Source of the DNA: UBA1715 sp045600045
GTDB taxonomy: Bacteria > Bacteroidota > Bacteroidia > Bacteroidales > UBA1715
NCBI GenBank assembly: GCA_045600045.1
Contig: JAZRXD010000051.1
Location: forward strand, 1-64,000
Length of the DNA: 64,000 nucleotides
Direction of reading: 5' to 3'
This document shows positions 9,137-17,927 of the stretch, piece after piece. The position numbers and the translations under genes were made by a program. The notes under the pieces were generated by a model, which was not told the origin of the DNA, ran no database searches, and saw nothing but the letters and a program-made list of their open reading frames with translations. How positions within the stretch are numbered: the stretch's first letter is position 1; every line of letters starts with the position of its first letter.

Positions 9137-10234
9137 ATGACACTACTTATAACATACTTACTCATAGCATTAGTAACTTCATTTTTGTGTTCCATTTTGG
9201 AATCGGTGTTGATGTCAACTCCTATTTCGTATATTACTATGCGTGAGGAGGAAGGCAGTAAAAGCGCTGTGGTTTTCAAAAAATTTAAACAAGAAACCGA
9301 TCGTCCGCTTGCGGCAATTCTTTCTTTGAATACTATAGCCAATACAGTTGGTGCCGCTGGTGTGGGAAAACAGGCTGCGATAGTTCTCGAAAGCGTTCCG
9401 TTTGGAATTATTTCGGCAATAGTTACGTTGTTGATACTTGTTTTCTCCGAGATTATTCCTAAAACCATTGGCACATCATACTGGAAACATTTAATGCGTT
9501 TTACGGCTCGTGCCATTAGCGTGTTGATAGTGTTGATGTATCCGTTTGTGAAACTTATTCAGTTGATTACAAAAGTAATTACTCCGAAGGGTAACGAATT
9601 GACCGTAAGCCGTGAGGAAGTTTCCGCAATGGCAAATGTTGGTGAGGAAGAAGGCGTTATTGAGGAAAACGAAAATAAGATTATTCAGAATATCATCAAA
9701 CTTGATAATATTAAAGCATTTGATGTTATGACGCCGCGCGTTGTGGCAGCCATTGCGCCCGAATCAATGACTTTACGCGAATTCTACGATAACGATGACT
9801 ATCTTCATTTCTCGAGAATACCATTGTATGCAGAATCTAAGGAATATATTACAGGATACGTTCTTCGAAGCGATGCGTTGGAAGAATTGGCTGAAGACAA
9901 TTTTGATGCGACTCTTGGTAGTTTAAAACGTGACATATCATATTTCAACGAAGAACAGTCAATTAGTTCCGTATGGGAAGATCTTTTGAAGAATAAAGGT
10001 CAAATTGCTGTAATGATTGACGAATACGGATGTTTTCAAGGAATCCTTACTCTTGAGGACATTATTGAAACTATTCTCGGTCTTGAAATTATAGACGAAA
10101 ATGATGAGGTCAGCGACTTGCAACAATATGCCCGTGAACGTTGGCAGAAACGTCAGAAACAAAACAAAAACTTCCGTGCCCTTCCTGCAAAGGGACAGGA
10201 TTCCAAACCAGATTTCAAGGAAGATTATTTATAG
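9137..10234 (+). CDS. CNNM/CorB-CorC (hemolysin-like) transporter, DUF21 plus CBS pair
   Basis: A 365-residue membrane protein. The N-terminal DUF21/CNNM domain (about residues 1-150) has three or four hydrophobic helices (MTLLITYLLIALVTSFLCSI, IVTLLILVFSEIIPKTIG). A CBS-pair region (about 175-315) follows, with FDVMTPR at its start and IAVMIDEYGCFQGILTLEDI, the usual second-CBS signature. The family is linked to Mg2+ or Co2+ efflux or homeostasis. The C-terminal CorC/HlyC domain of longer members is absent; the last 50 residues are charged. It converges with kdsB, only 25 bp separating the two stop codons. Confidence 0.9.
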   Translation: MTLLITYLLIALVTSFLCSILESVLMSTPISYITMREEEGSKSAVVFKKFKQETDRPLAAILSLNTIANTVGAAGVGKQAAIVLESVPFGIISAIVTLLILVFSEIIPKTIGTSYWKHLMRFTARAISVLIVLMYPFVKLIQLITKVITPKGNELTVSREEVSAMANVGEEEGVIEENENKIIQNIIKLDNIKAFDVMTPRVVAAIAPESMTLREFYDNDDYLHFSRIPLYAESKEYITGYVLRSDALEELAEDNFDATLGSLKRDISYFNEEQSISSVWEDLLKNKGQIAVMIDEYGCFQGILTLEDIIETILGLEIIDENDEVSDLQQYARERWQKRQKQNKNFRALPAKGQDSKPDFKEDYL

Positions 10235-10259
10235 AAGTCAGGAATTAGGATATTTATCA

Positions 10260-11006
10260 CTACTCCAATGTCTTCAATATTTTCTGCAAATCTTCCGGAG
10301 TGTCAACGCATAGGTTCTCGTAGTCGGTAACCGCCGTATTGATTCTATAGTTGTTGTCAATCCAGCGGAGTTGTTCCAGACTTTCGGCTTTTTCCAACGA
10401 CGATTGTGGAAGTTTTGTTACTTCAAGTAATACATTACGTTTATATGCATAAATTCCTATGTGTTTGTAATATGTGCGCTTGTTTACCCATTCCTGTTGA
10501 TCTTTGCAGTCTCTTAAATAAGGAATCGGCGAACGGCTGAAGTAAATAGCGTGTTCGTCTTCTGCAACAGCCACTTTTGGCTTGTTAGGATTGAATAAAT
10601 CTTGGCTGTCGGTTATTTTTTTTACCAATGTTGCAATTTGTGTCGAAGGATCTTTTTCGAAAACATTTGCTAATAGTAGGATTTGTTTTGGTTGTATGAA
10701 TGGTTCGTCGCCCTGTACGTTGATAACCACATCGAAAGTGTCTCCGTTAGGAATTGTTTGAATGGCTTGTGCCAATCTGTCGGTTCCACTTAAACAATCA
10801 CTTGAAGTAAGTACTACATTCCCGTTGAATTGTTTTACTTTCTCTTCGATACGTGTGTCGTCGGTCGCAACCCATACATCGGGAAATGCTTTTGAGGCAT
10901 TCTCATACACATGTTGAATCATTGGTTTACCTTGAATCATGGCAAGCGGTTTCCCTGGAAATCTTGAAGAACCGTAGCGTGCAGGAATTATTACGATTGT
11001 TTTCAT
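10260..11006 (-). CDS. kdsB: 3-deoxy-manno-octulosonate cytidylyltransferase (CMP-Kdo synthetase)
   Basis: This cytosolic enzyme activates Kdo with CTP to give CMP-Kdo, needed for the inner core of lipopolysaccharide. The protein is 248 residues, the usual KdsB length, and begins MKTIVIIPARYGSSRFPGKP, the nucleotidyltransferase P-loop-like motif of the family. VVINVQGDEPFI, ATLVKKI and HIGIYAYKR are further family motifs. I start it at the ATG at 11006 because upstream in-frame codons would add eight residues before the conserved N-terminus. It is monocistronic and convergent with the CNNM-type gene. Confidence 0.96.
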   Translation of the reverse strand: MKTIVIIPARYGSSRFPGKPLAMIQGKPMIQHVYENASKAFPDVWVATDDTRIEEKVKQFNGNVVLTSSDCLSGTDRLAQAIQTIPNGDTFDVVINVQGDEPFIQPKQILLLANVFEKDPSTQIATLVKKITDSQDLFNPNKPKVAVAEDEHAIYFSRSPIPYLRDCKDQQEWVNKRTYYKHIGIYAYKRNVLLEVTKLPQSSLEKAESLEQLRWIDNNYRINTAVTDYENLCVDTPEDLQKILKTLE

Positions 11007-11027
11007 ACTCACAATTTTAATATGATG

Positions 11028-11035
11028 CAAAAGTA
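11028..11035 (-). promoter_or_regulatory. -7 promoter element of kdsB
   Basis: Read on the minus strand this is TACTTTTG, 21 bp before the kdsB ATG. No TTG lies 19 bp upstream of it. Confidence 0.5.
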
Positions 11036-11136
11036 AACTTTTTCGCTTTTGTATATTAATTACGTTTGTATTATTGTTAAAAATATAGATGAGGTATAAT
11101 TCATTCGAATAAAATTACCTATTCCTCTTTATTTCT

Positions 11137-11144
11137 TACTTTTG
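11137..11144 (+). promoter_or_regulatory. -7 promoter element of metH
   Basis: TACTTTTG fits TAnnTTTG and lies 19 bp before the metH ATG at 11164. It is divergent from the kdsB element about 100 bp away. I see no cobalamin riboswitch in the 157-bp divergent gap. Confidence 0.5.
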
Positions 11145-11163
11145 TAAAAACAATTTGGCAAAT

Positions 11164-14100
11164 ATGACAAAAAAGGACTTTCTCGAAATTCTATCTAAAC
11201 GAATTCTTGTACTTGATGGTGCTACTGGCACTATGATTCAGCGATATAACCTTTCTGAAGAAGATTACTGTGGAACGCGTTTCGCGGCTTCGTCAGTTCT
11301 TCTTAAAGGCAATAACGATATGTTGAGTTTGACAAAACCTGAAGTGATTCGTGAGATTCACCAAAAATATCTTGAAGCTGGAGCTGATATTATTGAGACT
11401 AATACGTTCAATGCCAATAGAATATCACAGTCCGACTATAATTTGCAGGATTTTGTGACCGAAATAAATACGGCGTCGGTATCAATTGCCCGCCAGATTG
11501 CTGATGAATTTACCAAAAAGAATCCTGCTAAACCTCGTTTTGTGTGTGCGTCAATTGGACCTACAAACAAAACGGCATCAATGTCGCCAGATGTGAATAA
11601 TCCAGCTTTCCGTGCTGTTGCTTTTGACGATTTGGTGGAAACTTACAAAGAACAAGTAACGGCAATGATTAAAGCAGGTGCCGATATTCTTTTGGTTGAG
11701 ACTTGTTTCGATACGCTGAATGTAAAATCGTGTTTGTTTGCAATAGACCAAGTTCAATTTGAGTTAGGAACAGATCTACCTGTTATGGTTTCGTTCACGA
11801 TTGCCGATGCAAGCGGACGAATTTTGTCAGGACAAACTCTCGAGGCGTGCATACGTTCAATTTCCCACGCAAATATTGTGAGTATCGGTCTGAACTGCTC
11901 GCTTGGAGCTAAGGAAATGACTCGTTTTGTGAAAGAACTTTCCGAAAAATGTCCATTTTGCGTGACGGCCCATCCTAATGCTGGTTTGCCAAACCAATTT
12001 GGAAAATATGAGCAGACTCCGGAAATCATGCAAGGATATATCCGTACGTATTTGGAGAATTCGTATGTGAATATTATTGGTGGCTGTTGCGGTACAAACG
12101 ACGAACACATTCGTAAGATTGCGGAAATAGTCGGTAATTATTCACCACGACCATTACCTCAAAAAAACAATACAATGTATTTGAGTGGACTTGAACCACT
12201 TACGGTGGAAAAAGATAAGAATTTCATCAATATCGGAGAACGTACTAATGTCGCTGGTTCGGCAAAATTTGCCCGTCTTATCCGTGAAAAAAATTACGAT
12301 GAAGCTTTGTCTATTGCACGTGCACAAGTGGAAAATGGCGCTCAAATCATCGACGTGAATCTTGATGATGCTATGTTGGATTCAAAAGCAGAAATGATTC
12401 ATTTCTTGAATTTACTTGCCTCAGAGCCTGAAATATCACGTGTGCCAATAATGATTGACTCGTCGAAATGGGAAGTCCTTGAAGCAGGTTTGAAATGCGT
12501 TCAGGGAAAGTGTCTGGTGAATTCATTGAGTTTGAAGGAAGGCGAAGAGTTGTTCTTGAAAAAAGCCCGTCTGGTGAAAAAATATGGCGCAGCAGTTGTC
12601 GTTATGGCTTTTGATGAACAGGGTCAAGCTGACACATACGCACGGAAAATTGCTGTGTGTGAACGTGCATACAATTTGTTGCTTTCTATCGACTTTCCTC
12701 CGCAAGATATTGTATTCGACACCAATGTGCTTACAATCGCTACCGGTATTGCCGAACACGATAATTATGCGAAAGATTTTATTGAATCGGTTCGTTGGAT
12801 AAAACAACATCTTCCATACGCAAAGACAAGTGGCGGAATCAGTAACGTATCGTTCTCATTTAGAGGAAATAACACGGTCCGCGAAGCAATGCATTCCATC
12901 TTTCTCTATCACGCTATCAAAGCAGGTTTGGATATGGGAATTGTAAATCCGGGAATGTTGCAAGTTTATGATGAAATTCCTACCGAGCTTCGACAAAAAA
13001 TTGAGGCCGTTGTCCTTAATACGTCTTCCACAGCGGCAGAAGAACTTGTTGAATACGCAAGTACAATCAAGCAGGCCGAAACAGCGACAGTTAAACATGA
13101 TGATTGGCGAAATGCTACAGTTGAACGTCGTTTGGCGTATGCGCTGATGAAAGGATTGCCAGATTTTTTGGAAGAAGATTTACAAGATGCTCGTGCTACA
13201 TATCCTTCATCTTTGTCAATTATTGAAGGTCCTTTGATGGGCGGAATGGGAGAGGTTGGAACGTTGTTCGGACAAGGAAAAATGTTCTTGCCGCAGGTTG
13301 TAAAAACAGCTCGTACGATGAAGAAAGCAGTTTCAATTCTAGAACCATACATAGAACAAGAAAAACAACAGGCACAATCAACTTCGGCAGGAAAGGTGTT
13401 GCTTGCTACGGTAAAAGGCGATGTACACGATATTGGGAAAAATATAGTAAGTGTCGTACTTGCCTGCAACAATTTCGAAGTAATTGATTTGGGCGTTATG
13501 TGTCCAACGGAACAAATAGTTGATGAGGCAATTAAAAACAATGTGGATTTCATTGGTTTAAGTGGGTTAATTACGCCATCACTTGAAGAGATGGCAAACG
13601 TAATTAAAGAATTGGAACATCGTCATTCTCATATTCCAGTAATGATTGGTGGTGCAACGACATCGAAAGTTCATACGGCAATAAAACTCGCTCCTTTGTA
13701 TTCTGCACCAGTGATTTACGTGAGCGATGCTTCGAAAAATGCTGGTGTTTGTTCTGCTTTGCTTTCGTCGAAAAAGCAAGAATTTATAGATAAGTTGAAT
13801 GCTGAATATGAATTGATTAGAAGGCTTTACTTAAACCGTAATATTAATGATGCGATTACTCTTGAGGAAGCTCAACAGAATAAGTTTAAATTTGATGTTT
13901 CTACATCATATATTATTAAGCCTCAATTTATTGGAAATAAATGGATAAATAATATTCACTTAAAGAAATTGATTAAGTATATTGATTGGTCTTTCTTTTT
14001 CTCTGCTTGGGGCTTGAAAGGAACGTCGTATCCAGCGATTTTGGAAGATAAAGAGAAAGGAGAGGAAGCTCGCAAGTTGTTTGCCGATGCACTGGCTATG

Positions 14101-14733
14101 TTGAATAAATTCGAAAGTGAAAAATTATTGACTCCAAAAGCTGTTGGTGGATTTTATCCAGCAAATTCAGTTGGCGATGATATAGAAGTGTATAGTGACG
14201 AAACAAAACAATCTGTTCTCGCCACGTTCCACAATTCTCGTCAGTTGACGTTGCAGCCAAATGGTAATCCAAATCTTTGCTTATCTGATTTTATTGCGCC
14301 AAAAGACTCTAATACAATTGATTATATTGGAATGTTTGCCGTAACTGCTGGTTTGGAAGTTGATGCGTTGGTTCAATCATATCAGAAATCGGGTGATGAT
14401 TATTCTGCACTTATGGTACGCACATTAGCAGATCGTCTTGCTGAAGCGTTTGCCGAAAAACTCCACTTTGAAGTTCGTAAACGTTATTGGGCATATTCAC
14501 CTGATGAGGAAGAAAACATCGAAAAGATTTTGAAAACATCGTATCGAGGTCGTCGTATGGCAATTGGCTATGCTGCTTGTCCTGACCATAGTCAAAAAGA
14601 AATTATTTTCAAAGTGTTGGATGCGACTAAACAAATCGGCGTAACACTCACAGAATCATATATGATGAATCCAGTTTCGTCGGTATGTGGATTGTACTTT
14701 GCACATCCTGAGATTCAGTATTTTGGAGTGTGA
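11164..14733 (+). CDS. metH: Cobalamin-dependent methionine synthase
   Basis: MetH transfers a methyl group from 5-methyltetrahydrofolate to homocysteine by way of cobalamin. The 1189-residue protein has all four modules: homocysteine-binding (about 10-325) with the zinc ligands Cys245 (GLNCSLGA), Cys308 and Cys309 (GGCCGT); pterin-binding (about 350-610, FINIGERTNVAGS); cobalamin cap and Rossmann domains (about 650-880) with the cobalt ligand His755 in GDVHDIGKN; and the AdoMet reactivation domain (about 920-1189, RPNG-like and YAACPDHSQK motifs). I use the ATG at 11164; a TTG at 11155 in the same frame would add only three residues. Its stop is 11 bp from the rseP stop on the other strand. 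Confidence 0.97.
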   Translation: MTKKDFLEILSKRILVLDGATGTMIQRYNLSEEDYCGTRFAASSVLLKGNNDMLSLTKPEVIREIHQKYLEAGADIIETNTFNANRISQSDYNLQDFVTEINTASVSIARQIADEFTKKNPAKPRFVCASIGPTNKTASMSPDVNNPAFRAVAFDDLVETYKEQVTAMIKAGADILLVETCFDTLNVKSCLFAIDQVQFELGTDLPVMVSFTIADASGRILSGQTLEACIRSISHANIVSIGLNCSLGAKEMTRFVKELSEKCPFCVTAHPNAGLPNQFGKYEQTPEIMQGYIRTYLENSYVNIIGGCCGTNDEHIRKIAEIVGNYSPRPLPQKNNTMYLSGLEPLTVEKDKNFINIGERTNVAGSAKFARLIREKNYDEALSIARAQVENGAQIIDVNLDDAMLDSKAEMIHFLNLLASEPEISRVPIMIDSSKWEVLEAGLKCVQGKCLVNSLSLKEGEELFLKKARLVKKYGAAVVVMAFDEQGQADTYARKIAVCERAYNLLLSIDFPPQDIVFDTNVLTIATGIAEHDNYAKDFIESVRWIKQHLPYAKTSGGISNVSFSFRGNNTVREAMHSIFLYHAIKAGLDMGIVNPGMLQVYDEIPTELRQKIEAVVLNTSSTAAEELVEYASTIKQAETATVKHDDWRNATVERRLAYALMKGLPDFLEEDLQDARATYPSSLSIIEGPLMGGMGEVGTLFGQGKMFLPQVVKTARTMKKAVSILEPYIEQEKQQAQSTSAGKVLLATVKGDVHDIGKNIVSVVLACNNFEVIDLGVMCPTEQIVDEAIKNNVDFIGLSGLITPSLEEMANVIKELEHRHSHIPVMIGGATTSKVHTAIKLAPLYSAPVIYVSDASKNAGVCSALLSSKKQEFIDKLNAEYELIRRLYLNRNINDAITLEEAQQNKFKFDVSTSYIIKPQFIGNKWINNIHLKKLIKYIDWSFFFSAWGLKGTSYPAILEDKEKGEEARKLFADALAMLNKFESEKLLTPKAVGGFYPANSVGDDIEVYSDETKQSVLATFHNSRQLTLQPNGNPNLCLSDFIAPKDSNTIDYIGMFAVTAGLEVDALVQSYQKSGDDYSALMVRTLADRLAEAFAEKLHFEVRKRYWAYSPDEEENIEKILKTSYRGRRMAIGYAACPDHSQKEIIFKVLDATKQIGVTLTESYMMNPVSSVCGLYFAHPEIQYFGV

Positions 14734-14744
14734 ATCTTGAGTTC

Positions 14745-16046
14745 TTAAAATAACCTTCCAAAATCTAAAAACAACGCATAGAAGAAAATTGCGAAAATAA
14801 TTGCCATTCCTATCATTTGTGCTTTCATCAAGAATTTTTCGCTTGGCTTTCTGCGAATTATCAACTCTACTATCAAAAATAGCAAGTGACCACCATCCAA
14901 ACCTGGAATTGGCAGAATATTCATAAATGCCAAGATAACAGAGAACAAGGCAGCCAATGACCAAAAATTTCGCCAATTCCACGTTTCGTCGTACATTTTT
15001 CCCATTGAAACGAAACTACCTACTTGCGTTGAACCTTCTTTTGTGAACACCAATTTGAATTGTTTAACATAGAACGTCAGTGTTTTTACTCCCATTTGGA
15101 TTCCTTTGGGAATTGACTCAAGCAAAGAATACGTTTCTGTCACAATTTCAAATTGATCGTATGCGGTTTTTGTATAAGCACCAATTTTCCCTTCTTCAGA
15201 AATTGTAATTGGAATTTTTTCTTCAAATCCATGACGCAACACAGTCAATGTTACCGCTTTACCTTTAAAATCTTTAACATTCAATGTAAATGACTGAAAT
15301 AATTCGGTTGAAATAGAATCAATTGCCAAAATTTTATCCCCCACACGTAAATCAGAATTTGCTGCTGGCGTATTTGGCATAATGGAATCTATTACAAACG
15401 GAAAACCTTCCATCAAAAAGAATGAATTTGGATTTGCAATTATCTGTCGTCCAATATCTTCTGGAACAGACAGTTCTACTTCGCGACCACTACGATTTAC
15501 TGTAACAGTTTTTGCATCGTTCAACAAAATATTAGTTACTGCATCAGCCAAAGTTTTTGGTTCCTCGCCGTCAACGCGCAAGATTTTATCGCCATTTTGA
15601 AAACCCATATTCAATGCGGTTGAATCACAAAAAACACCATATTCTAAGTTTTTCAATGGCAAATACGAATGTCCCCAAGAATACGCCATAGCTGAATAGA
15701 TAATGATAGCAGCAATAAAATTAAACAGCACACCACCAATAATAATCATAAAGCGCTGTCCCCACGGCTTTGAACGATATTCCCATGGTTGAGGCTCAGA
15801 TTTCAATTGATCTGTGTCCATTGACTCGTCAACCATTCCCGCAATCTTACAATAGCCGCCAAGTGGCAACCAACCAATTCCGTAAGTAGTTTCTCCCTTT
15901 TGAAATTTAAACAACGAAAACCATGGGTTAAAGAAAATATAAAACTTGTCAACTCGCGTTTTCGACAATTTGGCAAACGTAAAATGTCCAAATTCGTGAA
16001 CAAGAACTAAAAGAGTGAGAGTAAGTATTAATTGTAATGCTTGCAT
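14745..16046 (-). CDS. rseP: RIP metalloprotease, site-2 protease
   Basis: An inner-membrane zinc protease that cuts transmembrane segments of anti-sigma factors and leftover signal peptides. The 433-residue protein has the active-site motif HEFGH (His17, Glu18, His21) in the first membrane helix and the third zinc ligand in PGLDGGHLLF near residue 390. Two PDZ-like regions lie between them (about 120-200 and 205-290, VGDKILAIDSI). Bacteroidota usually keep rseP directly after dxr; here 3.5 kb separates them. It has its own -7 element at 16070-16077. Confidence 0.95.
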   Translation of the reverse strand: MQALQLILTLTLLVLVHEFGHFTFAKLSKTRVDKFYIFFNPWFSLFKFQKGETTYGIGWLPLGGYCKIAGMVDESMDTDQLKSEPQPWEYRSKPWGQRFMIIIGGVLFNFIAAIIIYSAMAYSWGHSYLPLKNLEYGVFCDSTALNMGFQNGDKILRVDGEEPKTLADAVTNILLNDAKTVTVNRSGREVELSVPEDIGRQIIANPNSFFLMEGFPFVIDSIMPNTPAANSDLRVGDKILAIDSISTELFQSFTLNVKDFKGKAVTLTVLRHGFEEKIPITISEEGKIGAYTKTAYDQFEIVTETYSLLESIPKGIQMGVKTLTFYVKQFKLVFTKEGSTQVGSFVSMGKMYDETWNWRNFWSLAALFSVILAFMNILPIPGLDGGHLLFLIVELIIRRKPSEKFLMKAQMIGMAIIFAIFFYALFLDFGRLF

Positions 16047-16069
16047 TATGCCTATAATATTGTTCTCTG

Positions 16070-16077
16070 CAAATGTA
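16070..16077 (-). promoter_or_regulatory. -7 promoter element of rseP
   Basis: TACATTTG on the minus strand, 23 bp before the rseP ATG. A second match, TACTTTTG, lies further upstream near 16110. Either lets rseP be transcribed without dxr. Confidence 0.5.
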
Positions 16078-16140
16078 CTAAAAATCCATCATTTAGATAA
16101 TATAGCGTTCAAAAGTACTAATGTTCAGAGCCATCTCTAA

Positions 16141-16305
16141 ATTAATTCTTGTACCAAAAGTAAGATTTCCTTAACCTTACTAGAAAACGATATTCAAAGA
16201 GAAGAATCGTTCATACACGCCATTGAGGATACGTTAAATTTAGGTTCTCCATACTTTAAGCAATCATCACGTCGATGTTTTGAGAATAGAAAAATTCAAC
16301 TTTAA
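16141..16305 (+). pseudogene. Possible gene remnant (54-codon open frame without a start)
   Basis: An open frame in the gap between rseP and the HTH gene translates to a plausible acidic peptide (LLENDIQREESFIHAIEDT, then LNLGSPYFKQSSRRCFE) ending at TAA 16303-16305. It has no ATG and an in-frame stop just upstream. The composition looks like decayed coding sequence, but 54 codons can stay open by chance. I do not recognise a family. The rest of the gap 16047-16537 holds promoters and the structured leader described separately. Confidence 0.2.
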
Positions 16306-16314
16306 AATAAATAG

Positions 16315-16322
16315 TATATTTG
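16315..16322 (+). promoter_or_regulatory. -7 promoter element of the structured leader and HTH gene
   Basis: TATATTTG, a perfect TAnnTTTG match, lies 216 bp upstream of the HTH start codon. Initiation about 7 bp downstream would give a 5' leader of roughly 210 nt that includes the whole structured element. Confidence 0.55.
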
Positions 16323-16396
16323 CAGCAGTTTAACAAAATAAAATTATCTCAAAAACAGAAAATTAACAAACATAATTGAACATTCAAGCTTAATCT

Positions 16397-16537
16397 CTCT
16401 TGAAAATCCGCCAGATTGTTTAATACCCGAGATAAGCATAAGAAAGTTCACGCATTGCGTGAATTGTTTCGTGCTTATGGGTATAGGTTCTTGGCGGGAC
16501 CTTCAAGAGTAAGATACACAAACAATTCACGTTTTTT
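16397..16537 (+). promoter_or_regulatory. Structured leader RNA with two mutually exclusive folds (candidate attenuator or riboswitch)
   Basis: Fold A is a long nested rod: 16397-16404 (CTCTTGAA) pairs with 16502-16509; 16408-16413 (CCGCCA) with 16492-16497; 16423-16428 (ATACCC) with 16479-16484; 16432-16438 (ATAAGCA) with 16472-16478; and 16447-16453 (TTCACGC) with 16457-16463 around a 3-nt loop. Fold B pairs 16458-16469 (CGTGAATTGTTT) with 16520-16531 in a perfect 12-bp stem. TTTTTT follows at 16532-16537 and then the ATG of the HTH gene. Fold B has the form of an intrinsic terminator and uses bases that fold A needs, so the two compete. I do not recognise a known riboswitch class. The pairing is read directly; the regulatory role is inference. 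Confidence 0.6.
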
Positions 16538-16741
16538 ATGCATATAGGTCAGCTTATACAAAATGAGATAAAACGTCAAGAACGAACAATGGCATGGTTC
16601 GCTCGTAAGTATTGTTGTGATTATAGTACCGTTTACAAATTGTTCAAACGAAAATCTATTAACACCGATGATCTCATACGAATAAGTAAAATCCTTAACC
16701 ATAACTTCTTTGACGATTTTAAACATGAATTTGAGGAATAG
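16538..16741 (+). CDS. Small helix-turn-helix protein (MHIGQLI type)
   Basis: A 67-residue basic protein that looks like a short XRE-like helix-turn-helix domain: WFARKYCCDYSTVYKLFKRK is the turn and recognition helix, and DLIRISKILNHNFF the following helix. The family is common in Bacteroidota as a stand-alone small DNA-binding protein; the N-terminus MHIGQLI is characteristic and fixes the start at 16538. The start codon abuts a run of six T residues with no purine-rich site before it, which is unusual and fits control by the leader structure. The next gene lies 114 bp downstream with its own -7 element. Confidence 0.75.
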   Translation: MHIGQLIQNEIKRQERTMAWFARKYCCDYSTVYKLFKRKSINTDDLIRISKILNHNFFDDFKHEFEE

Positions 16742-16815
16742 TGTGGAAATTTTTTCCATACCTCTATGGCATTAAAGTCCATAATTGAATACCCATATAC
16801 ATTGTACAATAACTC

Positions 16816-16823
16816 TACTTTTG
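16816..16823 (+). promoter_or_regulatory. -7 promoter element of the membrane-protein trio
   Basis: TACTTTTG fits TAnnTTTG and lies 32 bp before the ATG at 16856. A small palindrome (TGGAAA/TTTCCA, about 16743-16757) between the HTH stop and this element has no T run of its own after the stem. Confidence 0.45.
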
Positions 16824-16855
16824 CTTAAAATTAAGTTTAACTAAAATTCACAATT

Positions 16856-17902
16856 ATGGAAAAAAAAAGTTTAAAAACATTATCAATTTCTGGACTCATA
16901 GTAGGATTTATTGCAATGCTATTTAGCAGTTGGTGGTTAGGTATAGCAGCAATCATTTTAGCTTTTTTGCTCTATCGTAAACAAGCAGCCGATGTAGATG
17001 GTAAGAAATACTTCGTTATGGCAATAATTGCAGGAGTATTAGGCTGTATTGGCATTGTAGAATCGGTTATGGATATGATTGAACAAAAGAAAAAAGATGA
17101 AATGAAAGCAAAGAATGAAGCTTTTATCTCAAACATGGAAAGTTTCGTCTCGGAATTATCTCCTTTAACTATAGAGGATGTAAATATCAATGGGGATTTT
17201 TCTAAATATTTCAAGGTGAAATCGGTAAGTATAGAACCAAAATCTATTGAAAGAGATAATTATTCAAAAAGCATAACAGCAGACGAATTAGAAGAAAGTG
17301 ACTTTACCCAAAAGTGGATGGTAAAAATGTTACTAGAGCGTTCTGGAATAAAATTATCTTCTAATTCTGACACATATTACACTGGTGATATAAAATTTGT
17401 TTTTGAAGATAAGAATGGATATCCTATATCAGAAACAGAAGAAAATAATTATTTGAACGAGGATGATTTCTACAAAACAATTGGACAAACTATAGATTTC
17501 GAATATACATTTAAGTTAGGAGAAGGCAAAGAAAAAGATGCTCTCTCTAAAATAAAATCTTTAAAAATAGATTCTGAATTAAAGAAAGGAAGCCATTATA
17601 AAGATGAATTAGAAAACCTTCGGAATCAACAAAATGAGGCTGTTAGTGAAACCAATGATAATAGTAGTGCCAACGATTGGGATGATGTATTAAACGACTA
17701 TGAAAACTACGTAAATGAATATATAGCATTCTATAAAAAAACAAAAGCTGGAGATTTGTCAGCAATGTCAGATTATCAAAATATGATGCAAAAAGCACAA
17801 TCTTTTGCAGATAAATTACAAAAAGCAGGAAATGATTTGACTGCTTCACAAATGGCAAGGTATCAAAAGATAACAATGAAAATGGCAAATGCAATGAAAT
17901 AA
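16856..17902 (+). CDS. Membrane-anchored protein with DUF6591-like C-terminus
   Basis: A 348-residue protein. Residues about 10-45 and 50-75 are hydrophobic (two or three membrane segments: SISGLIVGFIAMLFSSWWLG, YFVMAIIAGVLGCIGIVESV). A charged coil-like stretch (EQKKKDEMKAKNEAF) follows, then a soluble domain. The last 70 residues (YENYVNEYIAFYKKTKAGDL, then SAMSDYQNMMQKAQSFADKL) resemble DUF6591, a helical domain of unknown function in gut Bacteroidota; this match is from memory of the family pattern. The gene heads a three-gene plus-strand group with the CCC-motif and DUF2752 proteins. The role is unknown. Confidence 0.65.
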   Translation: MEKKSLKTLSISGLIVGFIAMLFSSWWLGIAAIILAFLLYRKQAADVDGKKYFVMAIIAGVLGCIGIVESVMDMIEQKKKDEMKAKNEAFISNMESFVSELSPLTIEDVNINGDFSKYFKVKSVSIEPKSIERDNYSKSITADELEESDFTQKWMVKMLLERSGIKLSSNSDTYYTGDIKFVFEDKNGYPISETEENNYLNEDDFYKTIGQTIDFEYTFKLGEGKEKDALSKIKSLKIDSELKKGSHYKDELENLRNQQNEAVSETNDNSSANDWDDVLNDYENYVNEYIAFYKKTKAGDLSAMSDYQNMMQKAQSFADKLQKAGNDLTASQMARYQKITMKMANAMK

Positions 17903-17927
17903 TGTGTTTAACTATAAAAATAAAAAA

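Noticed and set aside
16397..16509. Reading the nested rod as 6S RNA or as a plain terminator of the upstream region
   Set aside because: The rod alone has no T run after it and lacks the large symmetric central bubble of 6S RNA; the competing 12-bp stem with six T residues fits attenuation better. A 6S-like role cannot be fully excluded by eye.
16475..16759. 94-codon minus-strand frame opposite the HTH gene
   Set aside because: It covers the plus-strand HTH gene, whose product has a recognisable helix-turn-helix pattern, and the antisense translation shows no domain or sensible start context.
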